From contig JAXMAR010000001.1 of NCBI GenBank assembly GCA_046350295.1, positions 287,543 through 351,542 of the forward strand: DNA of 64,000 bases, given 5' to 3'. The notes below the pieces were generated by a model, which saw nothing but the letters and a program-made list of their open reading frames with translations, searched no databases and was not told the DNA's origin. This document shows positions 47,581 to 54,788 of the stretch, one piece after another; positions within the stretch are counted from its first letter, which is position 1, and each line of letters opens with the position of its first letter. Source of the DNA: JAXMAR01 sp046350295. Lineage in GTDB: Bacteria; Planctomycetota; Planctomycetia; Gemmatales; Gemmataceae. The translations under genes and the position numbers were made by a program.

Positions 47581-48456
47581 GTGAGTACCGCGCAAGTATG
47601 GACGCTCGGCGCTTTGCTGGACTGGACCGCCAAGCACCTTGTCGAGAAGGGGAGCGAGTATCCGCGCCTCGACGCCGAGGTCTTGCTCGCGCACGCCGCC
47701 GGCTGCCGCCGCATCGACCTCTACGGCATCAAGCACGGCGAGGAAGCGAGCCCGGACGTGCGGCAGCGCTACAAGGAGCTGATCCGCAAACGCATCGAAG
47801 GCTGTCCGGTCGCCTATCTCGTCGGCAAGAAAGAGTTCTACGGGCTGGAGTTCACGGTCTCCCCGGCCGTCCTGATCCCACGGCCGGATAGCGAGCATGT
47901 CGTGATGGAATGCCTGAAGCTGGCCAAGGGCGTGGAGCAGCCGCGCATCCTCGATATCGGAACCGGCTCCGGAAACCTGGCGGTGACGCTGGCGAAGCAG
48001 TTGCCGCGGGCGCAGGTGACGACAATCGACAAGAGCGAGGACGCCCTGAAGGTGGCCCGTGCCAACGCCGAAAAACACGCCGTCGCCGACCGCGTCCGCT
48101 TCCTCCAAGGCGACCTGTTCGCCCCCCTGGGACCGGACGAAACATTCGACTTCATCGTGAGCAACCCGCCGTACATCGCTCGCGAAGATTTGGACAAGCT
48201 GCCGATCGGCGTCAAGCAGTACGAGCCGATTCTGGCGCTGGATGGCGGTCCCGGCGGGTTCGAAGTCTTCGACCGCCTGGTGGACGGGGCGCGAAAACAC
48301 TTGGCGGCGGCAGGCTGGCTCATCGTCGAGATCGGCGCTCCGCAGGAACAGCGGGCCCGCGAGAAGATCGCAAGTTACCCGGGTTATGAGTTGGCGTCGA
48401 CGGTGCGCGATTACTCCAATCATCCGCGCGTGTTGAAGGCGCGGCGGGCCAAGTAG
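47581..48456 (+). CDS. prmC: Peptide chain release factor N5-glutamine methyltransferase
   Basis: PrmC (HemK) methylates the Gln of the GGQ motif in release factors RF1 and RF2. The 291-residue protein has the N-terminal helical domain (YPRLDAEVLLAHAAGCRRID), the SAM motif ILDIGTGSGNLAVTLAK, and the family hallmark FIVSNPPYIA. GTG at 47581 is chosen as the start because GGGAG lies 6 bases upstream; an in-frame ATG ten codons earlier lacks a site. TATAAT at 47544-47549 could be a -10 box, but no -35 is convincing. Confidence 0.93.
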   Translation: MSTAQVWTLGALLDWTAKHLVEKGSEYPRLDAEVLLAHAAGCRRIDLYGIKHGEEASPDVRQRYKELIRKRIEGCPVAYLVGKKEFYGLEFTVSPAVLIPRPDSEHVVMECLKLAKGVEQPRILDIGTGSGNLAVTLAKQLPRAQVTTIDKSEDALKVARANAEKHAVADRVRFLQGDLFAPLGPDETFDFIVSNPPYIAREDLDKLPIGVKQYEPILALDGGPGGFEVFDRLVDGARKHLAAAGWLIVEIGAPQEQRAREKIASYPGYELASTVRDYSNHPRVLKARRAK

Positions 48457-48471
48457 AGCCATGGAGGGGCG

Positions 48472-48654
48472 ATGCTCAAGAAGGTGACACTTCTGCTGCC
48501 GCTCGCGTTCAATGACGGCTCGGTTGTTCCGCAAGAGATTCTTGCTGCGATGCAGGACGAGATCTTCATCGCCTTTCGCGGCTGGACGATAGTCGGCGAG
48601 GTCGAGGGCGCCTACCACCGGCACATGAGGGAAACGGCCAATGAACCCGCCTGA
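48472..48654 (+). CDS. Small protein of a Gemmata-type family, possibly shortened
   Basis: The 60-residue product reads MLKKVTLLLPLAFNDGSVVP and continues with EIFIAFRGWTIVGEVEGAYH. This pattern recalls small Gemmataceae proteins of about 70-90 residues that stop with a longer strand after the GAY motif, so this copy may lack its end. GGAGGGGCG precedes the ATG, a strong ribosome site. It overlaps the next gene by 14 bases. The two may form a small accessory cassette, possibly toxin-antitoxin-like, but this is inference. Confidence 0.55.
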   Translation: MLKKVTLLLPLAFNDGSVVPQEILAAMQDEIFIAFRGWTIVGEVEGAYHRHMRETANEPA

Positions 48655-49011
48655 ACTCCTGCTTGCCGCGGAACAATTGGCTCGCGGCGCCGAATCCTGG
48701 GCTGACCTGTCCAACGCCCTCTACGATCCCGTTGATGGGCTCCTCGCGCGAGCTTGTCCCACGCAGGCCGAACGTGAGGCCCTCGTCGCCACGCCGGAAT
48801 ACAAGAGATCAAAGAATTGGTTGCCAAGGCGCAGGGCCGCTTCGGCCTGATCGTTGGCGCCACACCGAAGCGAGGGGTGAACCTCCTGGTCCGTTTGCCG
48901 CTCTCGCTACACGCCGCCTTGGAGCGCGAAGCCGCGGCAGAGGGCGTGGGCATCGACGCCCTCATCATGACCAAGTTGGCCGTGAAACTGCGAGCCACGA
49001 TCGGCGCCTGA
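48641..49011 (+). pseudogene. Ribbon-helix-helix (HicB-like) protein, frameshifted
   Basis: Frame one reads MNPPELLLAAEQLARGAESW to ATPEYKR. Frame two continues EIKELVAKAQGRFGLIVGAT, then a HicB-type C-terminal RHH segment (LLVRLPLSLHAALEREAAAE, ALIMTKLAVKL). Adding one A within ACAAGAG (48801-48807) joins them perfectly, giving about 123 residues. RHH proteins bind DNA and often serve as antitoxins. The small gene upstream overlaps it by 14 bases. The deletion may be a sequence error. Confidence 0.75.
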
Positions 49012-49053
49012 TGGCCGCAACTCGAACTCTCGGCAAGCGGAGAACTAGCGAGC

Positions 49054-49731
49054 ATGCTCCCGCGCGTCCTTGAACCCGAAGTCATGGACACGCCCGAAGA
49101 GGCGCGGGACTACGACGCCATGGACCATGGCGAGGTCAACCGCCTTTTTGCCGCCGATTTCCTCCGCGTCTTCACGCCGTCCCTCGCGTCGGCTATCCTC
49201 GACCTCGGCACGGGCACGGCGCAGATCCCCATCGAGCTATGCCGCCAGAGCCCGGCCGCGCGCGTTGTCGCTGTCGACCTCGCCGCCCACATGCTGACGG
49301 TCGCCGAGGAGAACGTGCGCCGCGCCGGCCTCGCGGAGCGCATTCGCCTGGAAAAGATCGACGCCAAGCGCCTCCCCTACGCGGATCACGCCTTCGCGGC
49401 CGTCATGTCTAACAGCATCGTGCACCATATTCCCGCTCCGGCCGCCGTGCTCGCGGAGGTGGCGCGTGTGACGGCGTTCGGTGGGGTCATCTTCATCCGC
49501 GACCTGTTGCGCCCCGATTCGTTGGAAGCGCTTCGCCACCTCGTCCGAACCTATGCGGGAGACGCGAACGACCACCAACAGAAGATGTTCGGCGACTCTC
49601 TGCACGCCGCCCTGACGCTCGAAGAAATCCGCGCCATGGTCGCCGCGCTGGGCTTGAACCCGGACCACGTGACGCAAACCAGCGACCGCCACTGGACCTG
49701 GGCTACTGTGAAAACAAAGCCGGAAGCGTAA
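49054..49731 (+). CDS. Class I SAM-dependent methyltransferase
   Basis: The 225-residue protein has the Rossmann methyltransferase core: motif I ILDLGTGTAQIPIELC, acidic loop VVAVDLAAHMLTVAEEN, and FAAVMSNSIVHHIPAPAAVL after the fourth strand, as in UbiE-like enzymes. Substrate-determining parts are not recognisable. GGAGAA lies 11 bases upstream of the ATG. The stop codon falls inside the palindrome 49719-49762, so that repeat encodes the last residues (KPEA). Confidence 0.85.
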   Translation: MLPRVLEPEVMDTPEEARDYDAMDHGEVNRLFAADFLRVFTPSLASAILDLGTGTAQIPIELCRQSPAARVVAVDLAAHMLTVAEENVRRAGLAERIRLEKIDAKRLPYADHAFAAVMSNSIVHHIPAPAAVLAEVARVTAFGGVIFIRDLLRPDSLEALRHLVRTYAGDANDHQQKMFGDSLHAALTLEEIRAMVAALGLNPDHVTQTSDRHWTWATVKTKPEA

Positions 49732-49762
49732 GCGACGGGCAACCGTCGCTTACGCTTCCGGC
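49719..49762. repeat. Perfect 20-bp palindrome (REP-like)
   Basis: The arms GCCGGAAGCGTAAGCGACGG and CCGTCGCTTACGCTTCCGGC surround a GCAA tetraloop. It shares AGCGT(A/G)AGCGACGG and the flank CTTCCGGCTCCG with the terminator hairpin at 20259-20307. It lies between the methyltransferase and AhpD-like genes and overlaps the former's stop codon. Confidence 0.8.
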
Positions 49763-49791
49763 TCCGACTTTAGACAGATTCGGAGCGAGGC

Positions 49792-50379
49792 ATGGCCTGG
49801 ATCAAAACCATTCCCCCGCAGAACGCCAGCGGCGCCCTGCTCGACGCCTATCAACAGGCCCTGGCCGGCTGCCCGCCCGAATACGCCGAACCCGTCCCCG
49901 CCCTGATCCGGCCCGACGGCACGGCCGAGCGCGTCGTAGCCTCCCATAGCCTGATCCCGGAGGCGTTGAGGCATTCGTTCGGCACGTTCGGCGCCATCAT
50001 GAGCCCGGAGTTGCCGCTGACGCGCCGGCAGCAGGAACTGATCGCGGCGCTCGTGTCGGCCCTCAACCGCTGTTTCTACTGAGTGGAGAGCCACGCCGAG
50101 TTTCTCCGGCGCGTGTCGCTGGACGAGGAGCTGGTGAACGCCGTGCGCGAGGACTATCGCCGCGCTCCGCTGAACGAAGCGGACCGGGCGATATGCGATT
50201 ACGTCGCCAAGCTGACGCGCGAACCGGCGCGCATGACGCAGGGCGACGTCGACGCCCTGCGCTGCGTCGGCTTCGACGACCGGGCCATCCTGCAGATCAA
50301 CCTGATCGCCAGCTGGTTCAACTTCATCAACCGCGTGGCGGATGGACTGGGGGTAGGAAAGAGTGAGCAGAAGGTTTGA
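49792..50379 (+). CDS. Probable selenoprotein: AhpD-like peroxidase-related protein (CxxU)
   Basis: Reading UGA at 50080-50082 as selenocysteine gives a 195-residue protein of the carboxymuconolactone decarboxylase/AhpD superfamily (peroxidase-related type). The AhpD signature E-x11-C-x2-C-x3-H is complete: Glu82, Cys94, Sec97 in place of the second cysteine, and His101 (NRCFY-Sec-VESH). Frame and family similarity continue smoothly on both sides: RRQQELIAALVSALNRCFY before, AEFLRRVSLDEELVNAVRED and LTREPARMTQGDVDALR after. These enzymes act in thiol-dependent peroxide reduction. A hairpin at 50094-50111 could be the SECIS. AhpD-like selenoproteins are a known class. A Cys-to-stop mutation is the alternative. 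Confidence 0.75.
50094..50111 (+). promoter_or_regulatory. Candidate bacterial SECIS element
   Basis: The arms CGCCG and CGGCG enclose the loop AGTTTCTC; the outer CAC/GTG can add pairs across a two-base bulge. The second loop base is G and there are 16 bases between the UGA and the loop, at the lower edge of the known bacterial range (16-37). It is weaker than the hairpin at 4929-4947. Confidence 0.45.
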
Positions 50380-50432
50380 CCGGGAATCGTTCGACGGGAA
50401 GTGAGACTGCCAACAAACCGTATGGCGTCTCG

Positions 50433-50639
50433 ATGGAAAACCTGGACCCTTTCTGGTGGACGGCCGGGTTACTCTCCGCCTGGATCGGCGGAGCCCTTCT
50501 CGCCGCCACCGTCCTTGCGGCGGTGGTTTGGCTCGTCCGGCGCTCCACGGCCACGCTGGTGGTTTTCCTTGTGGCGTTGTCATGCGCAGCAACCGCTGGC
50601 TTGGTCTTCTTGTTGTCTCTTGTGTTAATGGAGCGCTGA
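50433..50639 (+). CDS. Small two-helix membrane protein
   Basis: The 68-residue product has two hydrophobic helices (LLSAWIGGALLAATVLAAVV and TLVVFLVALSCAATAGLVFL) joined by a basic turn (RRST). No family is recognised. It follows the AhpD-like gene by 53 bases on the same strand. Its end overlaps what would be the natural 3' end of lpxA on the other strand. Codon composition is consistent with coding, but the ribosome site is weak. Confidence 0.45.
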   Translation: MENLDPFWWTAGLLSAWIGGALLAATVLAAVVWLVRRSTATLVVFLVALSCAATAGLVFLLSLVLMER

Positions 50640-50741
50640 GCCAAAGACAGGAAAACCCCTCAGGCCGCATCCGCCCGGAACCGGCTGCATCGAACCCAGG
50701 CCTCGGCTGTTGCCGTGCATGAAGTCGAGCATCTCCCGCGC

Positions 50742-51452
50742 TTACGGCGGCAGCATCTCCTTTTCGAGCAGAGCGACCGGCAGCGTCAGGCCCTCGCGGA
50801 AGACGATGCGAAAGGCGTGCTTGGCTTCGTCGATCTGGGCGTGCGTCATCCCCGCGCGCCGCATACCGATCAGGTTCAGGCCGCTCACCGTGTTGTGACC
50901 TTGCTGGATGACGAAGGGGGGCATATCCGTCGTCAGCGCGGACATTCCGCTCAAGAGCGCCAATCGGCCGATGCGGCAAAACTGGTGCACGCCGCTGTTG
51001 GCGGAGATGTAAACCTGATCGCTCACCTGGCAGTGGCCGCCGAGCATGCAGCCGTTGACGAAGACGCAGCGGCTGCCGACGACGCAGTCGTGGGCGATGT
51101 GGCAATGGACCATGAAGAAGTTGTGGCTGCCGATGACCGTCTTCCAGCTGTGGGTCGTGCCGCGATGTATGGTCACGTGCTCGCGGAAGATGTTGTGGTC
51201 GCCGATCTCCAGGCTGGTCGGCTCGTTCTGATACTTCACGTGCTGCGGCTTCTCGCCCAGCACGGCGCCGGTGCAGACGAGGTTGCCTTCCCCCATCGTG
51301 AGCGGGCCATAGAGGTAGGACGCGGGGCGGAGGATGGTCCCCCGGCCCACGCGGACCTTGCCTTCGATGACGGCGTACGCCCCGATCTCGACATCGTCCG
51401 CCAGCTCCGCTTCCTTGGAGACCACAGCGGTGGGGTGAATCCGTGCGGACAT
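50742..51452 (-). CDS. lpxA: UDP-N-acetylglucosamine acyltransferase, C-terminally shortened
   Basis: LpxA transfers a 3-hydroxyacyl chain from ACP to UDP-GlcNAc in the first step of lipid A synthesis. The left-handed beta helix is complete, with the catalytic histidine in HCHIAHD (His121) and the tail SGLNLIGMRRAGMTHAQIDEA. The frame ends at TAA (50742-50744) after 236 residues; the family is about 260-275. Beyond the TAA the same frame continues AREMLDFMHGNSRGLGSMQP and would reach 50625, giving a normal length of about 275. So a premature stop or base error seems to trim the last helix of the C-terminal domain. GGAAGGGA precedes the ATG. Confidence 0.88.
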   Translation of the reverse strand: MSARIHPTAVVSKEAELADDVEIGAYAVIEGKVRVGRGTILRPASYLYGPLTMGEGNLVCTGAVLGEKPQHVKYQNEPTSLEIGDHNIFREHVTIHRGTTHSWKTVIGSHNFFMVHCHIAHDCVVGSRCVFVNGCMLGGHCQVSDQVYISANSGVHQFCRIGRLALLSGMSALTTDMPPFVIQQGHNTVSGLNLIGMRRAGMTHAQIDEAKHAFRIVFREGLTLPVALLEKEMLPP

Positions 51453-51820
51453 GCTCTTCCCTTCCTTGGGCGCCCCGTCCGAGGGGTCTGGGCTTTTGTG
51501 TCCTCTATCGGCTAGGAGTCCGTGTATACGTCAGGGCGGACGCGCAAAACCAGACCAGTTTCTGAGGCTCGCCGGCGCCGCGACAAGATGGAAAAGTGAG
51601 GCAAACTCATGCCGGAAGGTCCGCAGGAGCCAGTCAGCCCCCTTTTGCCGTCTTGGCTCAATCCCCCTGTTTCCGGAGAATGCCTGTCCTCAGCGCGTGA
51701 GCCGACGCTCCTCTCGCGTTCCAGTGCTATCCTTCCCTGTGGACACGAAGCCCGCCCGGCACGCCATTGACGGCCGCTCCCCGCGCCATTACAAGAGAAC
51801 ATGCGCCCGGGATCTTCACC
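51453..51820. other. Divergent intergenic region, no gene
   Basis: These 368 bases lie between lpxA and the divergent membrane-protein frame. I see no supported gene, RNA or strong palindrome. Confidence 0.4.
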
Positions 51821-52381
51821 ATGAAGCGGCTCACCTACTTGACGTTCGCTCTCGCAGGCGTCGCCGCCTGCGCCGCCGCTGTCTGGGTCGTCGAGGCCGT
51901 CGCCATCCACGGCTATCTTTCCGAAGCGACGCCCGTGCCGCACGACTTGCCGGGGGTCGAAGAACAGGAGGCCTTGGTCGCCTTCCTGCCACCACTCGAT
52001 CCACGCATCGCCGATGCCCGCAACATCCAGGCCGTCTGTTTGCTGCTCGGCGGCTTCGCCGCGGCGGGCGTTGTCTACTGCGTCTGGTGGCGCCGCACCC
52101 TGTCGTTCCTGGTCGAGTTTGCGGGCAGGTCCGTCGTCTTTCGCAAGGGAAGGATCGGCGGCGAGGTCGTCAGAGTTCCGTCAGTGTGTGAACGAAGCGG
52201 GCGTCGCGCGAGGCGCCATCTGGGGGCGAAGTTCGGCCACCGGACACGCCTCGGCTGCTCGCGTTCCATCCCGAAAAACGTACAACAACGCCTGCGCACA
52301 TCTGGGCTCAAACAACCACGCCCGCGTCGGCCTGGCCAGACGCTGAACATGGTTGCGGTCCCCGTCCAAGGAAACGCCATC
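51821..52381 (+). CDS. Two-helix membrane protein, 3' end unclear
   Basis: From the ATG at 51821 the sequence reads MKRLTYLTFALAGVAACAAA, a first membrane helix, then a periplasmic segment (AIHGYLSEATPVPHDLPGVE) and a second helix (ICLLLGG-like: NIQAVCLLLGGFAAAGVVYC). A basic cytoplasmic tail begins WWRRTLSF. After about codon 125 the sequence turns into Arg-rich low-quality protein, but no stop occurs before the next gene's start in the same frame. Either a frameshift has removed the natural stop or the frame is open by chance. The end given here is simply the base before the next start. Confidence 0.4.
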
Positions 52382-53509
52382 ATGCTCCGCCGCGCCGCTC
52401 TTCTCGCCCTCCTCCTGCCTTCCCTCGCCGCCGCCGAGGTCAAGCTGACGCGCACCCCCGACCGCGGCATCCAACCGCAGGCCATCCGCGACGTCAAGGG
52501 CGTCCTGCACCTGCTCTACTTCAAAGGGGACCCCGCCGCCGGCGATCTGTTCTACGTGCGCCAGGAACCCGGAGCGGACCGATTCTCCGCCCCGACCAAG
52601 GTGAACACCGTGTCTGGCGCCGCCGTCGCTGTCGGTAGTGTCCGCGGCGGCCAGATGGCGATCGGCAAGGACGGTCGCGTTCACGTCGTATGGTCCGGCT
52701 CCCGCAGCGTGCCCTCCAAGGACGGCGCCGCCATGCTTTACACCCGGCTCAACGACAAGGGGACGGGATTCGAGAAGGAGCGCGACATGCGGCATCACAC
52801 CGCCTTTCTCGACGGCGGCGGCACGGTCGCGGCCGACGCCTCCGGGAACGTCTACGTCGCCTGGCACTCCGTCCCGACGGGCGTCAAGGGGGAGACCGAG
52901 CGCTGCGTCTGGCTCTCCGTCTCACGCGATGAGGGCAAGACTTTCAGCGACGAGACGCCGGCCTGGGACTCGAAGACCGGCGCCTGCGGCTGCTGCGGCA
53001 TGCGCGGCTTCGCGGACGGCAAGAACGTCTACTTTCTCTATCGCTCCGCGGTCGGCGGCGAGGACCGCGACATTTACCTTCTCGCCTCGAACGATGCGGG
53101 CAAGCGCTTCAGCGGCGCCCGCGTCCATCCCTGGAAGACGGCCACCTGTCCCATGAGTACGCTGTCGTTTGCGCGCGGGCCGGACGCCGTCGTCGCCGCC
53201 TGGGACACGGAGGGGGAAGTCTTCTTCAGCCGGCTCAGGGCCGGCGCTGCCGAATACGCCGCCCCGCAAACGCCGCCGCGCCCCGGCAAGGGCGCCAAGC
53301 ATCCGGCCGTCGCCTTCAACGGCAAAGGCGAGATGATCCTGGTCTGGGCCGAAGGGGCCGGGTGGAACCGCGGCGGCGCTCTGGCCTGGCAGGTCTACGA
53401 CAAGGCGGGCAGGGCGACGGCGGAGCGCGGCCGGCGCGACGGCGGTATTCCCGTCTGGGGGTTGCCGACGGTAGTGGGGACGGAAGACGGGTTTCTGATC
53501 ATCCACTAA
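52382..53509 (+). CDS. Secreted sialidase-like (BNR repeat) propeller protein
   Basis: The 375-residue protein starts with a Sec signal peptide (LLALLLPSLAAAEV). It contains sialidase/BNR-like Asp-box style repeats: SVSRDEGKTFSDETPAW and LASNDAGKRFSGARVHPW, with blades KDVKGVLHLLYF and KDGRVHVVWSG before them. A cysteine cluster TGACGCCGMRG is notable. Exo-alpha-sialidase activity is not implied; such folds in planctomycetes often have unknown ligands. The ATG at 52382 is chosen by the signal peptide. Confidence 0.8.
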   Translation: MLRRAALLALLLPSLAAAEVKLTRTPDRGIQPQAIRDVKGVLHLLYFKGDPAAGDLFYVRQEPGADRFSAPTKVNTVSGAAVAVGSVRGGQMAIGKDGRVHVVWSGSRSVPSKDGAAMLYTRLNDKGTGFEKERDMRHHTAFLDGGGTVAADASGNVYVAWHSVPTGVKGETERCVWLSVSRDEGKTFSDETPAWDSKTGACGCCGMRGFADGKNVYFLYRSAVGGEDRDIYLLASNDAGKRFSGARVHPWKTATCPMSTLSFARGPDAVVAAWDTEGEVFFSRLRAGAAEYAAPQTPPRPGKGAKHPAVAFNGKGEMILVWAEGAGWNRGGALAWQVYDKAGRATAERGRRDGGIPVWGLPTVVGTEDGFLIIH

Positions 53510-53521
53510 CGAGAGCGCCGC

Positions 53522-54532
53522 TCAGAACCGGATCACCATCTTCACGAGTACGCTGTTGAAGTCGAAGCCGTGGGTCGACGCGATCGGCGTCGAATAAACC
53601 GCGCCCAGTTCCAGCTTGTTGCGGATCAGCACCGCGTTGGCGCCGACAGCCACCGTCACGAGGTTGCCCTGGCCGGAGAAGCCACTCAGGTCGACGAAGC
53701 CGCCGCGCGTCGGCAGGTCGTCGACGATGCCGGTGCGGTGGTAGATCCAGTTGAACTCGACGAGGGGGTAGAGCCAGTCGAACTGGCGGTCGATGTGCAG
53801 GCAGCCGTAGAAGAGGTCTGTGTCGGTTCCGCCCGAACCGGTTGGGAACTCGTAACCTGCCGTGGCCAGGACGTGGACATTGCCAAACGCTTTGCCCACG
53901 GTCAGGTAGGGGGCAAGGCGCACCGGGCCGATGCCCTGAAAAATCGCCTGCGATCCCACGGGCGCTGTCCAGCGGAGACCAGCGGTGGCAAGCGCCTGGC
54001 CGGGAACGTCCTCGTAGAACGTGTATTGGGCGAAGCCGGCGATGTTCAGCCAGCCTTCGCGCTGCCCCGAGAAATCGGCGCGGTTGCGCAACCGGCCATC
54101 ACGGTCAAGGAACGTTCCCGGCGCATTGCGGCTGAAGTCGGCGATGGCGTATCCCCCCTGGCAAATGCCGACGGACAGCCGCTCAGACAAGGCGACAGTG
54201 AGCCCTGCCACGGGGGGGAGCCAGATATCGGCGTCCGGCAGGGCGCGGCTGCTCGAAGAATGCATGTAGCCCGTGAGGGGATACAACTCCGTCACGGCGC
54301 GCGGATCAATGTTGAACAGCGGAACGCTCATGAAGCCTATGAAGCAATCGAAGTTGTGGTTGCCGGCGAAGCGGTTGCTCGGCCCGCGTTCGGAGCAGGC
54401 GAACGGCGAGGCGCCGTTGCTTTCCCAGAGGACAGGCGCCTCTGGCAGCGTTCGCTTGATGGTGGCCGATTCCTGAGCGGAGACGACCGGAGAAGCCACG
54501 GCGGCGGCGAAAAGAGCGCAGAGCCAGCGCAT
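53522..54532 (-). CDS. Outer-membrane beta-barrel-like protein
   Basis: The 336-residue protein has a signal peptide (CALFAAAVASPVVSAQE) and alternating amphipathic strands with aromatic girdles (GWLNIAGFAQYTFYED, QFDWLYPLVEFNWIYHRTG, KLELGAVYSTPIASTHGFDF). It ends in VKMVIRF, with the C-terminal Phe and alternating hydrophobic residues recognised by the BAM machinery. Together with LpxA nearby this fits a lipid-A-containing outer membrane. No transport substrate is known. AGGA precedes the ATG. It converges on the BNR gene with a 12-base gap. Confidence 0.75.
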   Translation of the reverse strand: MRWLCALFAAAVASPVVSAQESATIKRTLPEAPVLWESNGASPFACSERGPSNRFAGNHNFDCFIGFMSVPLFNIDPRAVTELYPLTGYMHSSSSRALPDADIWLPPVAGLTVALSERLSVGICQGGYAIADFSRNAPGTFLDRDGRLRNRADFSGQREGWLNIAGFAQYTFYEDVPGQALATAGLRWTAPVGSQAIFQGIGPVRLAPYLTVGKAFGNVHVLATAGYEFPTGSGGTDTDLFYGCLHIDRQFDWLYPLVEFNWIYHRTGIVDDLPTRGGFVDLSGFSGQGNLVTVAVGANAVLIRNKLELGAVYSTPIASTHGFDFNSVLVKMVIRF

Positions 54533-54788
54533 TGGAATCCTTCCGAATAGGAGATGTGGGACAGGGTGTGATCCCATCGGTCTATCGGACCGTCCGCGGT
54601 CGGGCTGAAAGCGAATCGCGCCAAAGAGGAGATACCGTTGGCGGCAGAACGGAAAGGAAGGCATACGTCTCCCAAGGTAAGGCGCCGCGCGGTTTCGTCG
54701 CGCCCACCCGTCCGCAAAAGCCGCAAAGTCGTCAAACTTTTCCGGTGTTGCCAGCCGCAGCGCTTTGGCAGCGACATGCGCCCGCCAA

